From Spirulina major PCC 6313 (GTDB lineage: Bacteria > Cyanobacteriota > Cyanobacteriia > Cyanobacteriales > Spirulinaceae), in assembly GCF_001890765.1 (NCBI RefSeq), contig NZ_KV878783.1, positions 1,781,548 through 1,845,547 of the forward strand: DNA of 64,000 nt, read 5' to 3'. Of this stretch, positions 19,172-27,659 are shown in pieces. The notes beneath the pieces are model-generated. The model did not search any database, had not been told where the DNA came from, and saw nothing but the letters and a program-made list of their open reading frames with translations. Made by a program: the position numbers and the translations under genes. The stretch's first letter is position 1; every line of letters starts with the position of its first letter.

Positions 19172-19975
19172 ATGACCCAGATCATCGCCACCTTTTATAA
19201 ATTTGTTGCGTTGCCCGATTGTGTAGACCGGATGGCTCAACTGCGGGATCTGAGCCAGGGCTGGGCGGTGCAGGGGACATTATTACTCGCATCTGAGGGG
19301 ATTAATGGCGCGATCGCTGGGTCTGCCGCAGCGGTGGAGAGGGCGATCGCCGACTTACGCACCCTGCCCCCCTTTGCCGACCTCACCCCCAAACTTGCCA
19401 CCACCCCCACCCCCCCCTTCCAACGCCTCAAAATCAAACAGAAAGCCGAAATCGTCACCTTCGGCATCCCCGACGCTGACCCGCATCGCGCCGTCGGAAC
19501 CTACGTCGCCCCCGCAGACTGGAACGCTTTAATCACCCGTCCCGATGTTGTCCTCGTGGACACCCGCAACGATTACGAGGTACAAATCGGCACATTCCAG
19601 GGCGCTCATGATCCACGCACGGCATCTTTCCGCGAATTTCCCCACTACGTCCAAGACCACCTCAACCCCCACACCCATCCGAAAGTTGCCCTCTTTTGTA
19701 CTGGCGGCATTCGCTGCGAAAAAGCCACCTCCTATCTGCTTCAGCAGGGTTTTCCGGAGGTCTATCATCTCCAGGGCGGCATTCTTAACTATTTAGACCA
19801 GATTCCCCCAGAGCAAAGCCTGTGGCAAGGGGAATGTTTTGTCTTTGATGAACGGGTCACGGTACAGCCGGATCTGACCCCCGGCAACTATACCCTCTGC
19901 CATCACTGTGGCTATCCTCTGCGTCAGGGTACAACCATCTGCCCGGACTGTCAGGCTGAACAGTCCCCGTCATGA
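19172..19975 (+). CDS. trhO: Oxygen-dependent tRNA uridine-34 hydroxylase
   Basis: A 267-aa TrhO (YceA-like) protein, which hydroxylates uridine at the wobble position of tRNAs as the first step to 5-methoxy- or carboxymethoxyuridine. The N-terminal domain (1-95) includes EGINGAIAG; the rhodanese domain (about 120-220) has VDTRNDYEV and the active-site Cys in CTGGIRCEK. A C-terminal zinc-ribbon-like end (CHHCGYPL and CPDC) is present, as in many family members. It stands alone, directly after the tRNA-Ala gene and divergent from it, a fitting neighbour but probably coincidental. Confidence 0.93.
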   Translation: MTQIIATFYKFVALPDCVDRMAQLRDLSQGWAVQGTLLLASEGINGAIAGSAAAVERAIADLRTLPPFADLTPKLATTPTPPFQRLKIKQKAEIVTFGIPDADPHRAVGTYVAPADWNALITRPDVVLVDTRNDYEVQIGTFQGAHDPRTASFREFPHYVQDHLNPHTHPKVALFCTGGIRCEKATSYLLQQGFPEVYHLQGGILNYLDQIPPEQSLWQGECFVFDERVTVQPDLTPGNYTLCHHCGYPLRQGTTICPDCQAEQSPS

Positions 19976-20031
19976 GGCGATCGCACCCAGCCGCAAACCC
20001 AGAACGCCCCGGTACTGCGTTGGGTTGAATC

Positions 20032-21141
20032 CTACAGGAATTGAGACCCTTGGAACGGCAGTTGAATGAAAAAGGTCGTGCCTTGGCCCACCTCGGTTTC
20101 AAAGCGAATTTGGCCTTGGTGAGCATCAATAATAGATTTTGCGATCGCTGTCCCTAACCCCGTGCCTCGCTTCTTCCCATAGGTCACAAACGCCTCAAAA
20201 AAAGTTTCCCGAATTTCCAGCGGAATACCCGGGCCATTATCTTGAATAGCGATCGTGACCCCCACTTTTCCGGTCGTCACGGTCACGCCGATCTCGCCCC
20301 CCTCGCCATCCAACGCCTCCACCGCATTCACCACCAAATTTTGCAACGCCCGCATTAACTTATTCTCATCCGCTTCCAGGGTGAGGGACTCAGGGCAACT
20401 CAAGACAAACGTCACATTGGCCTGAGCAAAATAAATACGATTCAGTTTTTCAAAGCGATGGAGCGCCGCCGTTAAATTAATGTCCTGTTTACGAAGATGG
20501 GCACTTCCCCGCGAAAATTCCAGCAATTCTTCCGCCATGGCCGCCATCCGAATTGACTGCTGTTGAATCAACTCACACCATTCAATCGTGTCTTCATCAT
20601 CTTCGTACATTTCCCGTAACATACTACTGGATAAGTTGATGCTACTGAGGGGACTTTTGAAGTCATGGATGATGGTATTGACCATTTCACCCAACAACAC
20701 CATTTTGTCTTTATAGGTCACCTGCTTGACAAACTCTTCAGTGGTGGTGCGCAGCCGTTGAATAATAAAATTAAAGAGATGAAGAACGGTTTCACCCTTT
20801 GTATTATTGAGAATATCAATGAGAACATTACGGGGAAACCTTGCTAGGGTTGCACCTTCGCACACCATGGCTTGGGCACTACGAGGCTTACCATCTAAAA
20901 TTCCGAACTCACCAAAGAAATCATCAGAATTGGCTTGGGCAACAATTTGGTAATGATCATTGATCGTATGTTTTCGGAAGAGCACAGTGCCGTCTAAAAC
21001 TAGGTAAAGATAATCTGAAACTTCACCTTCTTCAAAAATAACAACATGGTCTGAAAACGTTTCAATAATCGCCCGTGCTGACAGTTCCTCAGCTTGTTCA
21101 GGTTCAAAGAATTTAATGAACTGGTGGCTTTTGAGATCCAT
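20032..21141 (-). CDS. Histidine kinase with cyclic-nucleotide-binding domain
   Basis: A 369-aa soluble sensor kinase. Residues 5-125 form a cNMP-binding/Crp-like domain (EEGEVSDYLYLVLDG, FFGEFGILDGKPRSA). The dimerisation domain has the phosphorylated His in IIHDFKSPL (His159), and the ATPase domain shows the N box (LQNLVVNAVEAL), G1 (DNGPGIP) and G2 (GTGLGTAIAK). No membrane segment is present, so it should respond to an internal ligand, plausibly cAMP or cGMP. That inference fits the cyclase genes in the window. No response regulator is adjacent. Confidence 0.9.
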   Translation of the reverse strand: MDLKSHQFIKFFEPEQAEELSARAIIETFSDHVVIFEEGEVSDYLYLVLDGTVLFRKHTINDHYQIVAQANSDDFFGEFGILDGKPRSAQAMVCEGATLARFPRNVLIDILNNTKGETVLHLFNFIIQRLRTTTEEFVKQVTYKDKMVLLGEMVNTIIHDFKSPLSSINLSSSMLREMYEDDEDTIEWCELIQQQSIRMAAMAEELLEFSRGSAHLRKQDINLTAALHRFEKLNRIYFAQANVTFVLSCPESLTLEADENKLMRALQNLVVNAVEALDGEGGEIGVTVTTGKVGVTIAIQDNGPGIPLEIRETFFEAFVTYGKKRGTGLGTAIAKSIIDAHQGQIRFETEVGQGTTFFIQLPFQGSQFL

Positions 21142-21256
21142 GGCCTATTTCGGCAACTGAAAGTAATGCAAAGTGGTTTAATCATACCCTACTCAAACTT
21201 TTTTGAGTTTCCCCCTCCATAGTTCTTAGGAAAAATATTGGGAGTGAATCCAGAGC

Positions 21257-22519
21257 ATGACGATTTATATCGGGTTAGATTTTGGGACATCGGGAGCGCG
21301 TTTGGTGGCCATCACCGCCCTTGGTGATGTGATCGCGACAGCACAAGTTCCCTGGACAGATGGGGGTGAAACTGCGTCATGGCAACGGGGGTTAACGTCG
21401 TTACTGGACGCGATCCCGATCGCAGTCCGGCAACAGACCGCTGTCCTGGCCATTAATGGCACATCTTCTACTGTAATCCTATGCGATCGCACAGGTCAGC
21501 CCCTTGTGCCTGCTTTGCTTTACAACGACGATCGCGGCAAAACCGTAAAAAAATCCCTGGCCGCCCTGGCTCCGCCGGATCACCTGGTTCAGAGTGCCAC
21601 CTCTAGTTTGGCGAAGGTGCTCTGGTGGCAGGTTAACAGCGATTGCACCCTGTGGCCACAGGCGCGGTATCTGCTCCATCAAGCGGACTGGCTCGCGGCG
21701 CAACTCCACGGGCGGTGGGGCATCACCGACTATCACAACGCCTTGAAATTGGGCTACGACGTGGAGCAGCTACGGTATCCAGATTGGTTGCAGGCGTGGG
21801 AGGGGTTTCGGCTTTGCCCCCAGGTGGTGGAGCCGGGAACGCCCGTCGGGACTGTGACGGCAGCGGTGGCGGCGCGGTTTGGTTTCCCCCCAGATTGTCA
21901 GGTCTGTGCAGGGACGACGGATAGTATTGCGGCGTTTTTGGCCAGTGGGGTGATGCAACCGGGGGAGGCGGTGACCTCGTTGGGGTCAACGCTGGTGTTG
22001 AAATTGTTGAGCGATCGCCCGGTGCATGATCTGGCGGCGGGGGTCTATAGCCATCGCTTGGGGCAACGGTGGTTAACGGGGGGCGCGTCGAATACGGGCG
22101 GGGCGGTGTTGGCGGCGTTTTTCGATCCGGCGGAACTCGCGGCATTGAGTGAGCAGATCGACGGGACGCAGCCGAGTCCGTTGCAGTATTATCCCCTGCT
22201 GAAACCGGGCGATCGCTTCCCGATCAACGACCCCACCTTAGCCCCCTGTCTTGAACCGCGACCCGCTGATTCGGGGGCCTTTCTCCACGGCCTCCTTGAC
22301 AGCATGGCCCGGATCGAAGCCGAGGGCTATGCTCGCCTCGCCGCCCTGGGCGCAACGCCGTTAACCCAAGTTTGGACGGCGGGCGGCGGCGCACAAAATG
22401 GGGCTTGGATGGCCTTGCGGCAACGACGGTTAGGGGTTCCGGTGGTGCGATCGCCCCAACAGGAGGCGGCCTACGGGACGGCACGGCTCGCCCAATGGCA
22501 AGGTTTACGCCAGTTTTAA
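21257..22519 (+). CDS. FGGY sugar kinase, ribulokinase-like cyanobacterial type
   Basis: A 420-aa kinase of the FGGY carbohydrate kinase family. The ATP-binding fold begins GLDFGTSGAR, with the second domain motif AGTTDSIAAFLASG, ITSLGST-like VTSLGSTLVLKLL and a C-terminal adenosine motif TAGGGAQN. The overall pattern follows the cyanobacterial/plant group of xylulokinase-like proteins shown to phosphorylate D-ribulose (SePSK type), including the LAINGTSSTVILCDR and DYHNALKLGYD segments. I infer D-ribulose as substrate. It is single, facing away from the sensor kinase gene. Confidence 0.85.
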   Translation: MTIYIGLDFGTSGARLVAITALGDVIATAQVPWTDGGETASWQRGLTSLLDAIPIAVRQQTAVLAINGTSSTVILCDRTGQPLVPALLYNDDRGKTVKKSLAALAPPDHLVQSATSSLAKVLWWQVNSDCTLWPQARYLLHQADWLAAQLHGRWGITDYHNALKLGYDVEQLRYPDWLQAWEGFRLCPQVVEPGTPVGTVTAAVAARFGFPPDCQVCAGTTDSIAAFLASGVMQPGEAVTSLGSTLVLKLLSDRPVHDLAAGVYSHRLGQRWLTGGASNTGGAVLAAFFDPAELAALSEQIDGTQPSPLQYYPLLKPGDRFPINDPTLAPCLEPRPADSGAFLHGLLDSMARIEAEGYARLAALGATPLTQVWTAGGGAQNGAWMALRQRRLGVPVVRSPQQEAAYGTARLAQWQGLRQF

Positions 22520-22749
22520 ACAGTCAATGCAAATCCAAGCAAGAGGAAGCGAAGCCCAAAGGGTACACTGGGTGAGGGGCTATTCTAACGGGTACTGAGG
22601 CCGCATCCTCAAGGCATAGGCAGCCAAGGCGATCGCAAGGGGCAATCGTGGCGGTGAGGGGAACGCGCTAAACCGGGGTTGACAGGTTTAAGTCACCATT
22701 TTTTTTGAGTTTTTTCATCATCAGTAGTATCGACCTTTTTTGAGCAACC

Positions 22750-23952
22750 ATGGATTTATTGGAGTATCAGGCGAAGACATTGTTTCGGGATGTGGGCATT
22801 CCGGTGTTGCCGTCTCAGCGTATTTACCAACCGCGTGATATTAAAAAACTACAGGTTCCCTATCCGGTGGTGCTCAAGTCTCAGGTGCGTGTCGGGGGAC
22901 GGGCCAAGGCAGGGGGGATTCGGTTTGTGGAAAATACAATTGATGCGATCGCCGCCACCCAAACCATTCTTACGATTGCGATCGCGGGGGAATATCCCGA
23001 ACTCGTCCTCGCCGAAGCCCGCTACGCCACCCAACAGGAACTCTATTTAGCGATCGTCCTGGACTACCATTTTCAGCATCCGGTGCTGCTGGGGTCGGGG
23101 CGGGGTGGGGTCGAAGTGGATACGGCCCTCGATGATATTCAAATCGTGGTGATTGAGGGGGAATTTTCCCCGTTTCATGCCCGGCGGTTAGCGATTCAAA
23201 TGGGCTTAACCGGAGAGAGTATTCAAGCGGTGGGCCATATCGTCGAAAAAATGTATGAGCTTTTCGCCAGTAAAGACCTCGACAGTATTGAAATTAACCC
23301 CTTGGGGATCAATGCAGCGGGAGAAGTGATGGCCCTTGATGGCAAAATTACCCTCAGCGATACGGCGATCGCCCGACATCCCCAACTCCAGACCCTCCTC
23401 GACCATCCCGACGATCAAGACCCCCAGCCCACGCCCCTCGTCAAAGCACCAGCGGGCTGGTCAAATCCCAAAAAAGGGGAAGTGGGGTTAATCAGTCCTA
23501 ATCCAGGAGTCGCGGCGATGGTCTGGGATGGCTTGGCAAAAAGTAAGACGCGCCCCGGCCAAAGTTGGCCCCTTGACCCCTATGGCGATCTGGCCGCCCA
23601 GACAACCCGTGCGCTACAGGCGGCGATTGACTGGCCCGATCTCAAAAGTGTGGTGGTGTATCTACCGGGGGAATTGGCTCCGGTGATGGGGGCGGCGATC
23701 GCCACCCTTCTCGCGCCACCCTCCACCCCCAGCACCGATGACCGCCTTGAACGCCCCACCGCCCTCGCTGTCAGCCGCCAACGGCGGGCCCAACCCGTCG
23801 CCCCCGCCCCCACCGAACGCCTCAAACCCCTCCCGAAACTCGTACTCTACTGCCCCGGCGGCTTAACCGACGTGGATCTTGCCGCTTTGGACACCTTACC
23901 CATCCACAGCGTCACCACCATTGACCAACTCCTCGCCGCCTTGACCGCCTAA
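22750..23952 (+). CDS. sucC: Succinyl-CoA ligase beta subunit, cyanobacterial divergent type
   Basis: A 400-aa protein paired with sucD. The N-terminal ATP-grasp region is well kept: MDLLEYQAKTLF, VVLKSQVRVGGRAKAGG and SIEINPLGI. The C-terminal CoA-ligase region is not: where classical beta subunits have NGAGLAMATMD it reads ISPNPGVAAMVWD, and the NIFGG segment is not seen. Residues about 325-360 form a Pro/Arg/Ala-rich insert. It would convert succinyl-CoA to succinate with ATP formation if active. It precedes sucD by 40 bases in one operon. Confidence 0.85.
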   Translation: MDLLEYQAKTLFRDVGIPVLPSQRIYQPRDIKKLQVPYPVVLKSQVRVGGRAKAGGIRFVENTIDAIAATQTILTIAIAGEYPELVLAEARYATQQELYLAIVLDYHFQHPVLLGSGRGGVEVDTALDDIQIVVIEGEFSPFHARRLAIQMGLTGESIQAVGHIVEKMYELFASKDLDSIEINPLGINAAGEVMALDGKITLSDTAIARHPQLQTLLDHPDDQDPQPTPLVKAPAGWSNPKKGEVGLISPNPGVAAMVWDGLAKSKTRPGQSWPLDPYGDLAAQTTRALQAAIDWPDLKSVVVYLPGELAPVMGAAIATLLAPPSTPSTDDRLERPTALAVSRQRRAQPVAPAPTERLKPLPKLVLYCPGGLTDVDLAALDTLPIHSVTTIDQLLAALTA

Positions 23953-23992
23953 GTCTCCCTGATGTCCTCGCCCTCACTGATCCCGATTTGCT

Positions 23993-24883
23993 ATGATGTT
24001 CCCCCTCATTCAAACCAACCATATTTTGCTCCAGGGCATTCACGAACCCCTCGCCCAACGGATGATCGCGCCGATGCGTCGCTACGGGACGGAGATCGTG
24101 GCGGGGGTCAGTGTGGGGCAAGGGGGCAGCCAGGTGGACGATATCCCAGTATTTGACTTGGTGGAGCAAGCGATCGCTGCTGTGGGCGACATTGATACCA
24201 GCGTGGTTTGTGTGCCGCCGGATCAGGTGGCGGATGCGGCCCTCGAAGCGATCGCCGCCGGGATTCGTCAGCTGATCCTCGTGCCGCCCCAAGTGCCGCC
24301 CTTGGATACCCTATCCCTGATTAACCGCGCCAAGGCCACGGGAACGGTGATCCTGGGGGCGGGCAGTGCCGGGTTAATTGTGCCGGATCGGTTTTTGGTG
24401 GGAACCCTTGACCCCCAATGCTACAGCGTCGGCTCAGTGGGAATCATTGACCGCACCGATCGCATTGGCGATGCGATCGCTTGGGAACTAAGCCAAGCCG
24501 GAATTGGGCAATCCGTCGCCGTTCACCTCGGCACCGGGTCAATTTTGGGAACTACCTTCGCCGATTGGATTCCCCTCTTTGCCAGCAACGACGACACAAA
24601 AGCGATCGTCCTTCTCGAACAACACCTCTGGGGTAACGAAGCCGCCGCCACGGTCATCCCCTCCAACATCGATAAGCCCATTTTTGCCTATGTGGCCGGG
24701 CAAACTCTCCCGGTGAACGCGCCGCCTGGCGATTCCGCCACCTCGATCGCCTCCCAAAAAGTTCACGCCCTCCCCCACACCAACACCGCCGCCGAAAAAA
24801 TCGCCGCCTACAAAGCCGCTAAAATCCGCGTCGCCCAATCCCCCCAACAACTAACGGAATGGCTGGCGAAAGCCCTGAAGTAG
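23993..24883 (+). CDS. sucD: Succinyl-CoA ligase alpha subunit, lacking canonical His motif
   Basis: A 296-aa alpha subunit with a CoA-binding Rossmann start (ILLQGIHEPLAQ, YGTEIVAGV) and the following GIRQLIL and GSVGIIDR segments. Classical alpha subunits carry a phosphorylated His in GHAGAI. Here the matching place reads PPGDSATSIASQKV, and the GPNCPG loop is GAGSAGL. The enzyme may therefore be altered or non-catalytic in the usual way, although operon order and fold are kept. In cyanobacteria the route from 2-oxoglutarate to succinate can bypass this step, which would relax selection on it. Confidence 0.82.
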   Translation: MMFPLIQTNHILLQGIHEPLAQRMIAPMRRYGTEIVAGVSVGQGGSQVDDIPVFDLVEQAIAAVGDIDTSVVCVPPDQVADAALEAIAAGIRQLILVPPQVPPLDTLSLINRAKATGTVILGAGSAGLIVPDRFLVGTLDPQCYSVGSVGIIDRTDRIGDAIAWELSQAGIGQSVAVHLGTGSILGTTFADWIPLFASNDDTKAIVLLEQHLWGNEAAATVIPSNIDKPIFAYVAGQTLPVNAPPGDSATSIASQKVHALPHTNTAAEKIAAYKAAKIRVAQSPQQLTEWLAKALK

Positions 24884-24911
24884 ACCGTACACATTCCATG
24901 GGGTCACGATC

Positions 24912-25319
24912 ATGAAAACAACGTCTGTGCAACCGATTTCCTGGGTCTTGGGGGCGATCTATGGGCTGCTGTTGGTGATGATTTCCTGGCTGGCCTATAC
25001 CGATAATCTGCCGGACTATTTGGGGCGAATCCCTCACTACGACCTGATCGGGCATTTCTTTTTGTATTTTGTGGCGACCTATGTGGGGCATCGGATGCTG
25101 CGGGGACGGCGGCTCAGTCTGTGGGGGTGGCGCATTCCTCTCTTTCCCTTGATTTTTGGGATTATTACCGTCGTGGATGAATTTACCCAGGCGTTGTCCC
25201 CCGTGCGCACCTTTAGCGGTTTGGATTTGCTGATGAGTTTGATCGGGCTGGCGGTGGGGTACGGGTTGGCAGAACAGGCCCGCGATCGCCCGGCAACCCA
25301 TCCCGATTCAACACGTTAA
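24912..25319 (+). CDS. VanZ-like membrane protein
   Basis: A 135-aa protein with four hydrophobic helices and the VanZ pattern: an early acidic/Asp loop (DNLPDYLGRIPHYDLIGHFFLYF) and DEFTQALSPVRTFSGLDLLMSLIG in the last third. VanZ-like proteins are of uncertain role; in enterococci VanZ gives low-level teicoplanin resistance. The gene begins 28 bases after sucD and may be cotranscribed, though no functional link is evident. Confidence 0.82.
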   Translation: MKTTSVQPISWVLGAIYGLLLVMISWLAYTDNLPDYLGRIPHYDLIGHFFLYFVATYVGHRMLRGRRLSLWGWRIPLFPLIFGIITVVDEFTQALSPVRTFSGLDLLMSLIGLAVGYGLAEQARDRPATHPDSTR

Positions 25320-25404
25320 CAAAACCTTACGGAGCGATCGCACCCCCTCCCCACCTGGCGCATACTAAGCAATAGTGCTGATATTCTGAACACGAAACTA
25401 ACCC

Positions 25405-26331
25405 ATGACTGCCACCTCCCCCGCTCCCCGTCTGGCGACCCACGCGGTTAACGCCCTCCTCAACATCAAACCCCTGGCCGCCCTCGCCAAAAACCGCGCC
25501 CGCGCCATGATGATCAACCGGGCTGAACGGATCGGCGTGCCGTGGCGCGATCGCGTCGCTGAACTGCGTCAACTGGATTGGGAACCCCACCGCGCCCAAG
25601 TGGAAAACCCCGACCTTGACTATCCCGAATACTATTACCGCGCCTTCCACGCCTACGACCAAGGCAACCTCAGTTGGGATGCCGCCCTCGAAGTGGAATG
25701 CGCTGCCCATACTGTCCACGCGCCCCTCTATCCCAACGCGGGCAAAGACGGCGACAAACGCGGCGATCAACACCTGCGATCGAGCTATCACGAGGTGTTA
25801 CAAGGGCAGATCCCCACGCCCCCCCGTGACATTCTCGACCTCGGCTGTAGTGTGGGCATGAGCACCTTCGCCCTTCAGGATGTGTATCCCGACGCTCAGA
25901 TCACCGGCCTTGAACTCTCCCCCTATTTCCTCGCCGTCGCCCAGTACCACAGCGAACAGCGCGATCGCGCCATCACTTGGCGACATGGAGCCGCAGAACA
26001 AACCGGCCTGCCTGATGCCTCCTTTGATCTCGTCTCCGCCTGTTTAATTTTCCACGAATTACCCCTCACCGCCGCCCGCGATATTTTCAAAGAAGCGCGG
26101 CGACTCCTGCGGCCTGGTGGTCATTTCGCCATGATGGATATGAATCCGCGATCGCAAATCTACCAAAAAATGCCCCCCTACATCCTCACCCTCCTCAAAA
26201 GCACTGAACCCTACCTCGATCAATACTTCGCCCTCGATGTAGACCAAGAACTCCCCGCCGCCGGATTCGCTCCCCCCACCATCACCCCCAACACAATCCG
26301 CCATCGTGCGATCGTCACCCAAGCGATCTAA
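25405..26331 (+). CDS. Class I SAM-dependent methyltransferase
   Basis: A 308-aa enzyme with a Rossmann methyltransferase core at about residues 145-270: motif I DLGCSVGMSTFALQ, motif II GLELSPYFL, a catalytic-region motif FDLVSACLIFHELP and RLLRPGGHFAMMDMNP. The N-terminal 130 residues, rich in Tyr and Asp (PEYYYRAFHAYDQGNLSWDAA), are an added domain seen in cyanobacterial members. The methyl acceptor is unknown. It is 85 bases after the VanZ-like gene. Confidence 0.85.
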   Translation: MTATSPAPRLATHAVNALLNIKPLAALAKNRARAMMINRAERIGVPWRDRVAELRQLDWEPHRAQVENPDLDYPEYYYRAFHAYDQGNLSWDAALEVECAAHTVHAPLYPNAGKDGDKRGDQHLRSSYHEVLQGQIPTPPRDILDLGCSVGMSTFALQDVYPDAQITGLELSPYFLAVAQYHSEQRDRAITWRHGAAEQTGLPDASFDLVSACLIFHELPLTAARDIFKEARRLLRPGGHFAMMDMNPRSQIYQKMPPYILTLLKSTEPYLDQYFALDVDQELPAAGFAPPTITPNTIRHRAIVTQAI

Positions 26332-26360
26332 CCCCCATTCTCTAGGTCAAAGCCACAACC

Positions 26361-26394
26361 GAGCGCACCCTTCGACTCCGCTCAGGGTGCGCTC
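26361..26394. repeat. Perfect inverted repeat, possible terminator or dispersed repeat
   Basis: GAGCGCACCCT and AGGGTGCGCTC are exact inverse complements around a 12-base centre (TCGACTCCGCTC). It lies 30 bases after the methyltransferase stop. No T run follows, so it may be a dispersed hairpin element or a transcript-stabilising end. Confidence 0.6.
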
Positions 26395-26425
26395 GTTGAA
26401 TGTTCTAGCCTAGTCTCTCCTTGCC

Positions 26426-26556
26426 ATACCAGATTCGGGCAACAAAGACAGAATCTAGAGAGGTGAGCGGAGTCGAACCGCGATCGCTCAGGCTTCAACT
26501 GCACTCAGCCTCTACAATCCGGATTTGGTATCAGTCTCCATCTCCTAGATTCTGTC
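26426..26556. repeat. Two interleaved inverted repeats between convergent genes
   Basis: Arm A (about 26426-26438, ATACCAGATTCGG) pairs imperfectly with 26519-26531. Arm B (GACAGAATCTAG, 26447-26458) pairs perfectly with 26545-26556. Because the order is A, B, A', B', both pairs could coexist only as a pseudoknot-like fold. The region lies between two convergent genes and may be a degraded small mobile repeat. Confidence 0.4.
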
Positions 26557-26578
26557 GCCGAACGGTTGGGGTTTGGGA

Positions 26579-27529
26579 TTAGACCGTCCGATCTTTCAAT
26601 TTTTTGCCAATTCCGAGAGCTAACCCGGTCACTAAGAGTGTCGTTCCCGGTTCTGGTACATTTTCAGGGTTTTTGCCCCCTTGACGGTAGGCTTCATCGG
26701 CTTTGATGTCCACAAATGCCCGCGTAAATGATGCTGCACTTTGTCCCCCACTACGCAACAAATTCAAGTCCCACATGGCTCCCGTCACCGTCTGATCCCC
26801 CGTTGCCCAGGCTAAATCGACATAATCTTGGCCCGTTGTACCAGACTGATTGATCAGAGCATTTGTCGCATTGTAGGCAGTCGTTTGATAGCCCCCTGCA
26901 CCATCAGCAACAAACGCATTCCCGTGGCCATCTGCACCGATCACTCGTTGGCCTTGTGCATCCTGTGCTGAATAATTCACCACTACATTTAAGAGTGCGT
27001 CATGCTGTTGCAGTCGATTGAGGGTGTTGTAAAACGACAGGACAGAATTGCCAATATCGCGATCTTCATCAGTCACCAGCACAATATTGACAGCAGCATC
27101 GTTCCGAAATTGATAGCGGTCAAAGGCAAAATCAATGCCTGCGTACCCATCTTCTGAACTACCACGAGAAACTAATTTTTGAGTGGCTTGGGCAAAGGCA
27201 GCAGCATCACCAAATTGTTGACCACCGAGCAAGAACGATCGCCCCAATTCTCCCGAACCGGTTTTACCAAATCCGACTAAACCGAAGCGGTTGGCTGCGC
27301 TGCCTGTGCCCACTCCTTTCGCCTGTAGACTCACATCTAGGTCACCAATCATCTGACCTAACCAGGTATGTTCACCGGCCATGGAGCCAGATTCATCCAC
27401 AATGAATAAAAAATCGGCAAATTCTGCTGCGATCGCACTCGGCATCAAAACACTTGTGAGGGCAACACTTAAACCGGTAATGGCAATGGAGTGAAGACCT
27501 TTACCCATAGAACTCAAGAAAACAGACAT
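26579..27529 (-). CDS. Exported vWA-domain protein with PEP-CTERM sorting signal
   Basis: A 316-aa exported protein. A signal peptide (about residues 1-35, ending SAIAA) is followed by a von Willebrand A domain with the metal-binding DESGS motif at about 45-49 and VTDED later. The C terminus carries a PEP-CTERM signal: VPEPGT, a hydrophobic helix, then a basic end (KKLKDR). Such proteins are processed by exosortase and probably join the cell surface or extracellular matrix. The ligand is unknown. It is alone and converges on the methyltransferase gene. Confidence 0.88.
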   Translation of the reverse strand: MSVFLSSMGKGLHSIAITGLSVALTSVLMPSAIAAEFADFLFIVDESGSMAGEHTWLGQMIGDLDVSLQAKGVGTGSAANRFGLVGFGKTGSGELGRSFLLGGQQFGDAAAFAQATQKLVSRGSSEDGYAGIDFAFDRYQFRNDAAVNIVLVTDEDRDIGNSVLSFYNTLNRLQQHDALLNVVVNYSAQDAQGQRVIGADGHGNAFVADGAGGYQTTAYNATNALINQSGTTGQDYVDLAWATGDQTVTGAMWDLNLLRSGGQSAASFTRAFVDIKADEAYRQGGKNPENVPEPGTTLLVTGLALGIGKKLKDRTV

Positions 27530-27659
27530 GAGCTTTAACTCCTAAAAAATGAATCAGCTTCAATCTAAAAAAACGTTAGCTAGAAGAGTTTGAGATAGAT
27601 TGAACCGATAATTATGCTCAAGGTATTCTCTACGCATATTCAGTTTTTTTATGCAGAGT

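Noticed and set aside
26464-26482. TCGAACC motif resembling a tRNA T arm
   Set aside because: No acceptor stem, anticodon arm or D arm could be built around it; it belongs to the CTCCGCTC-type repeat.
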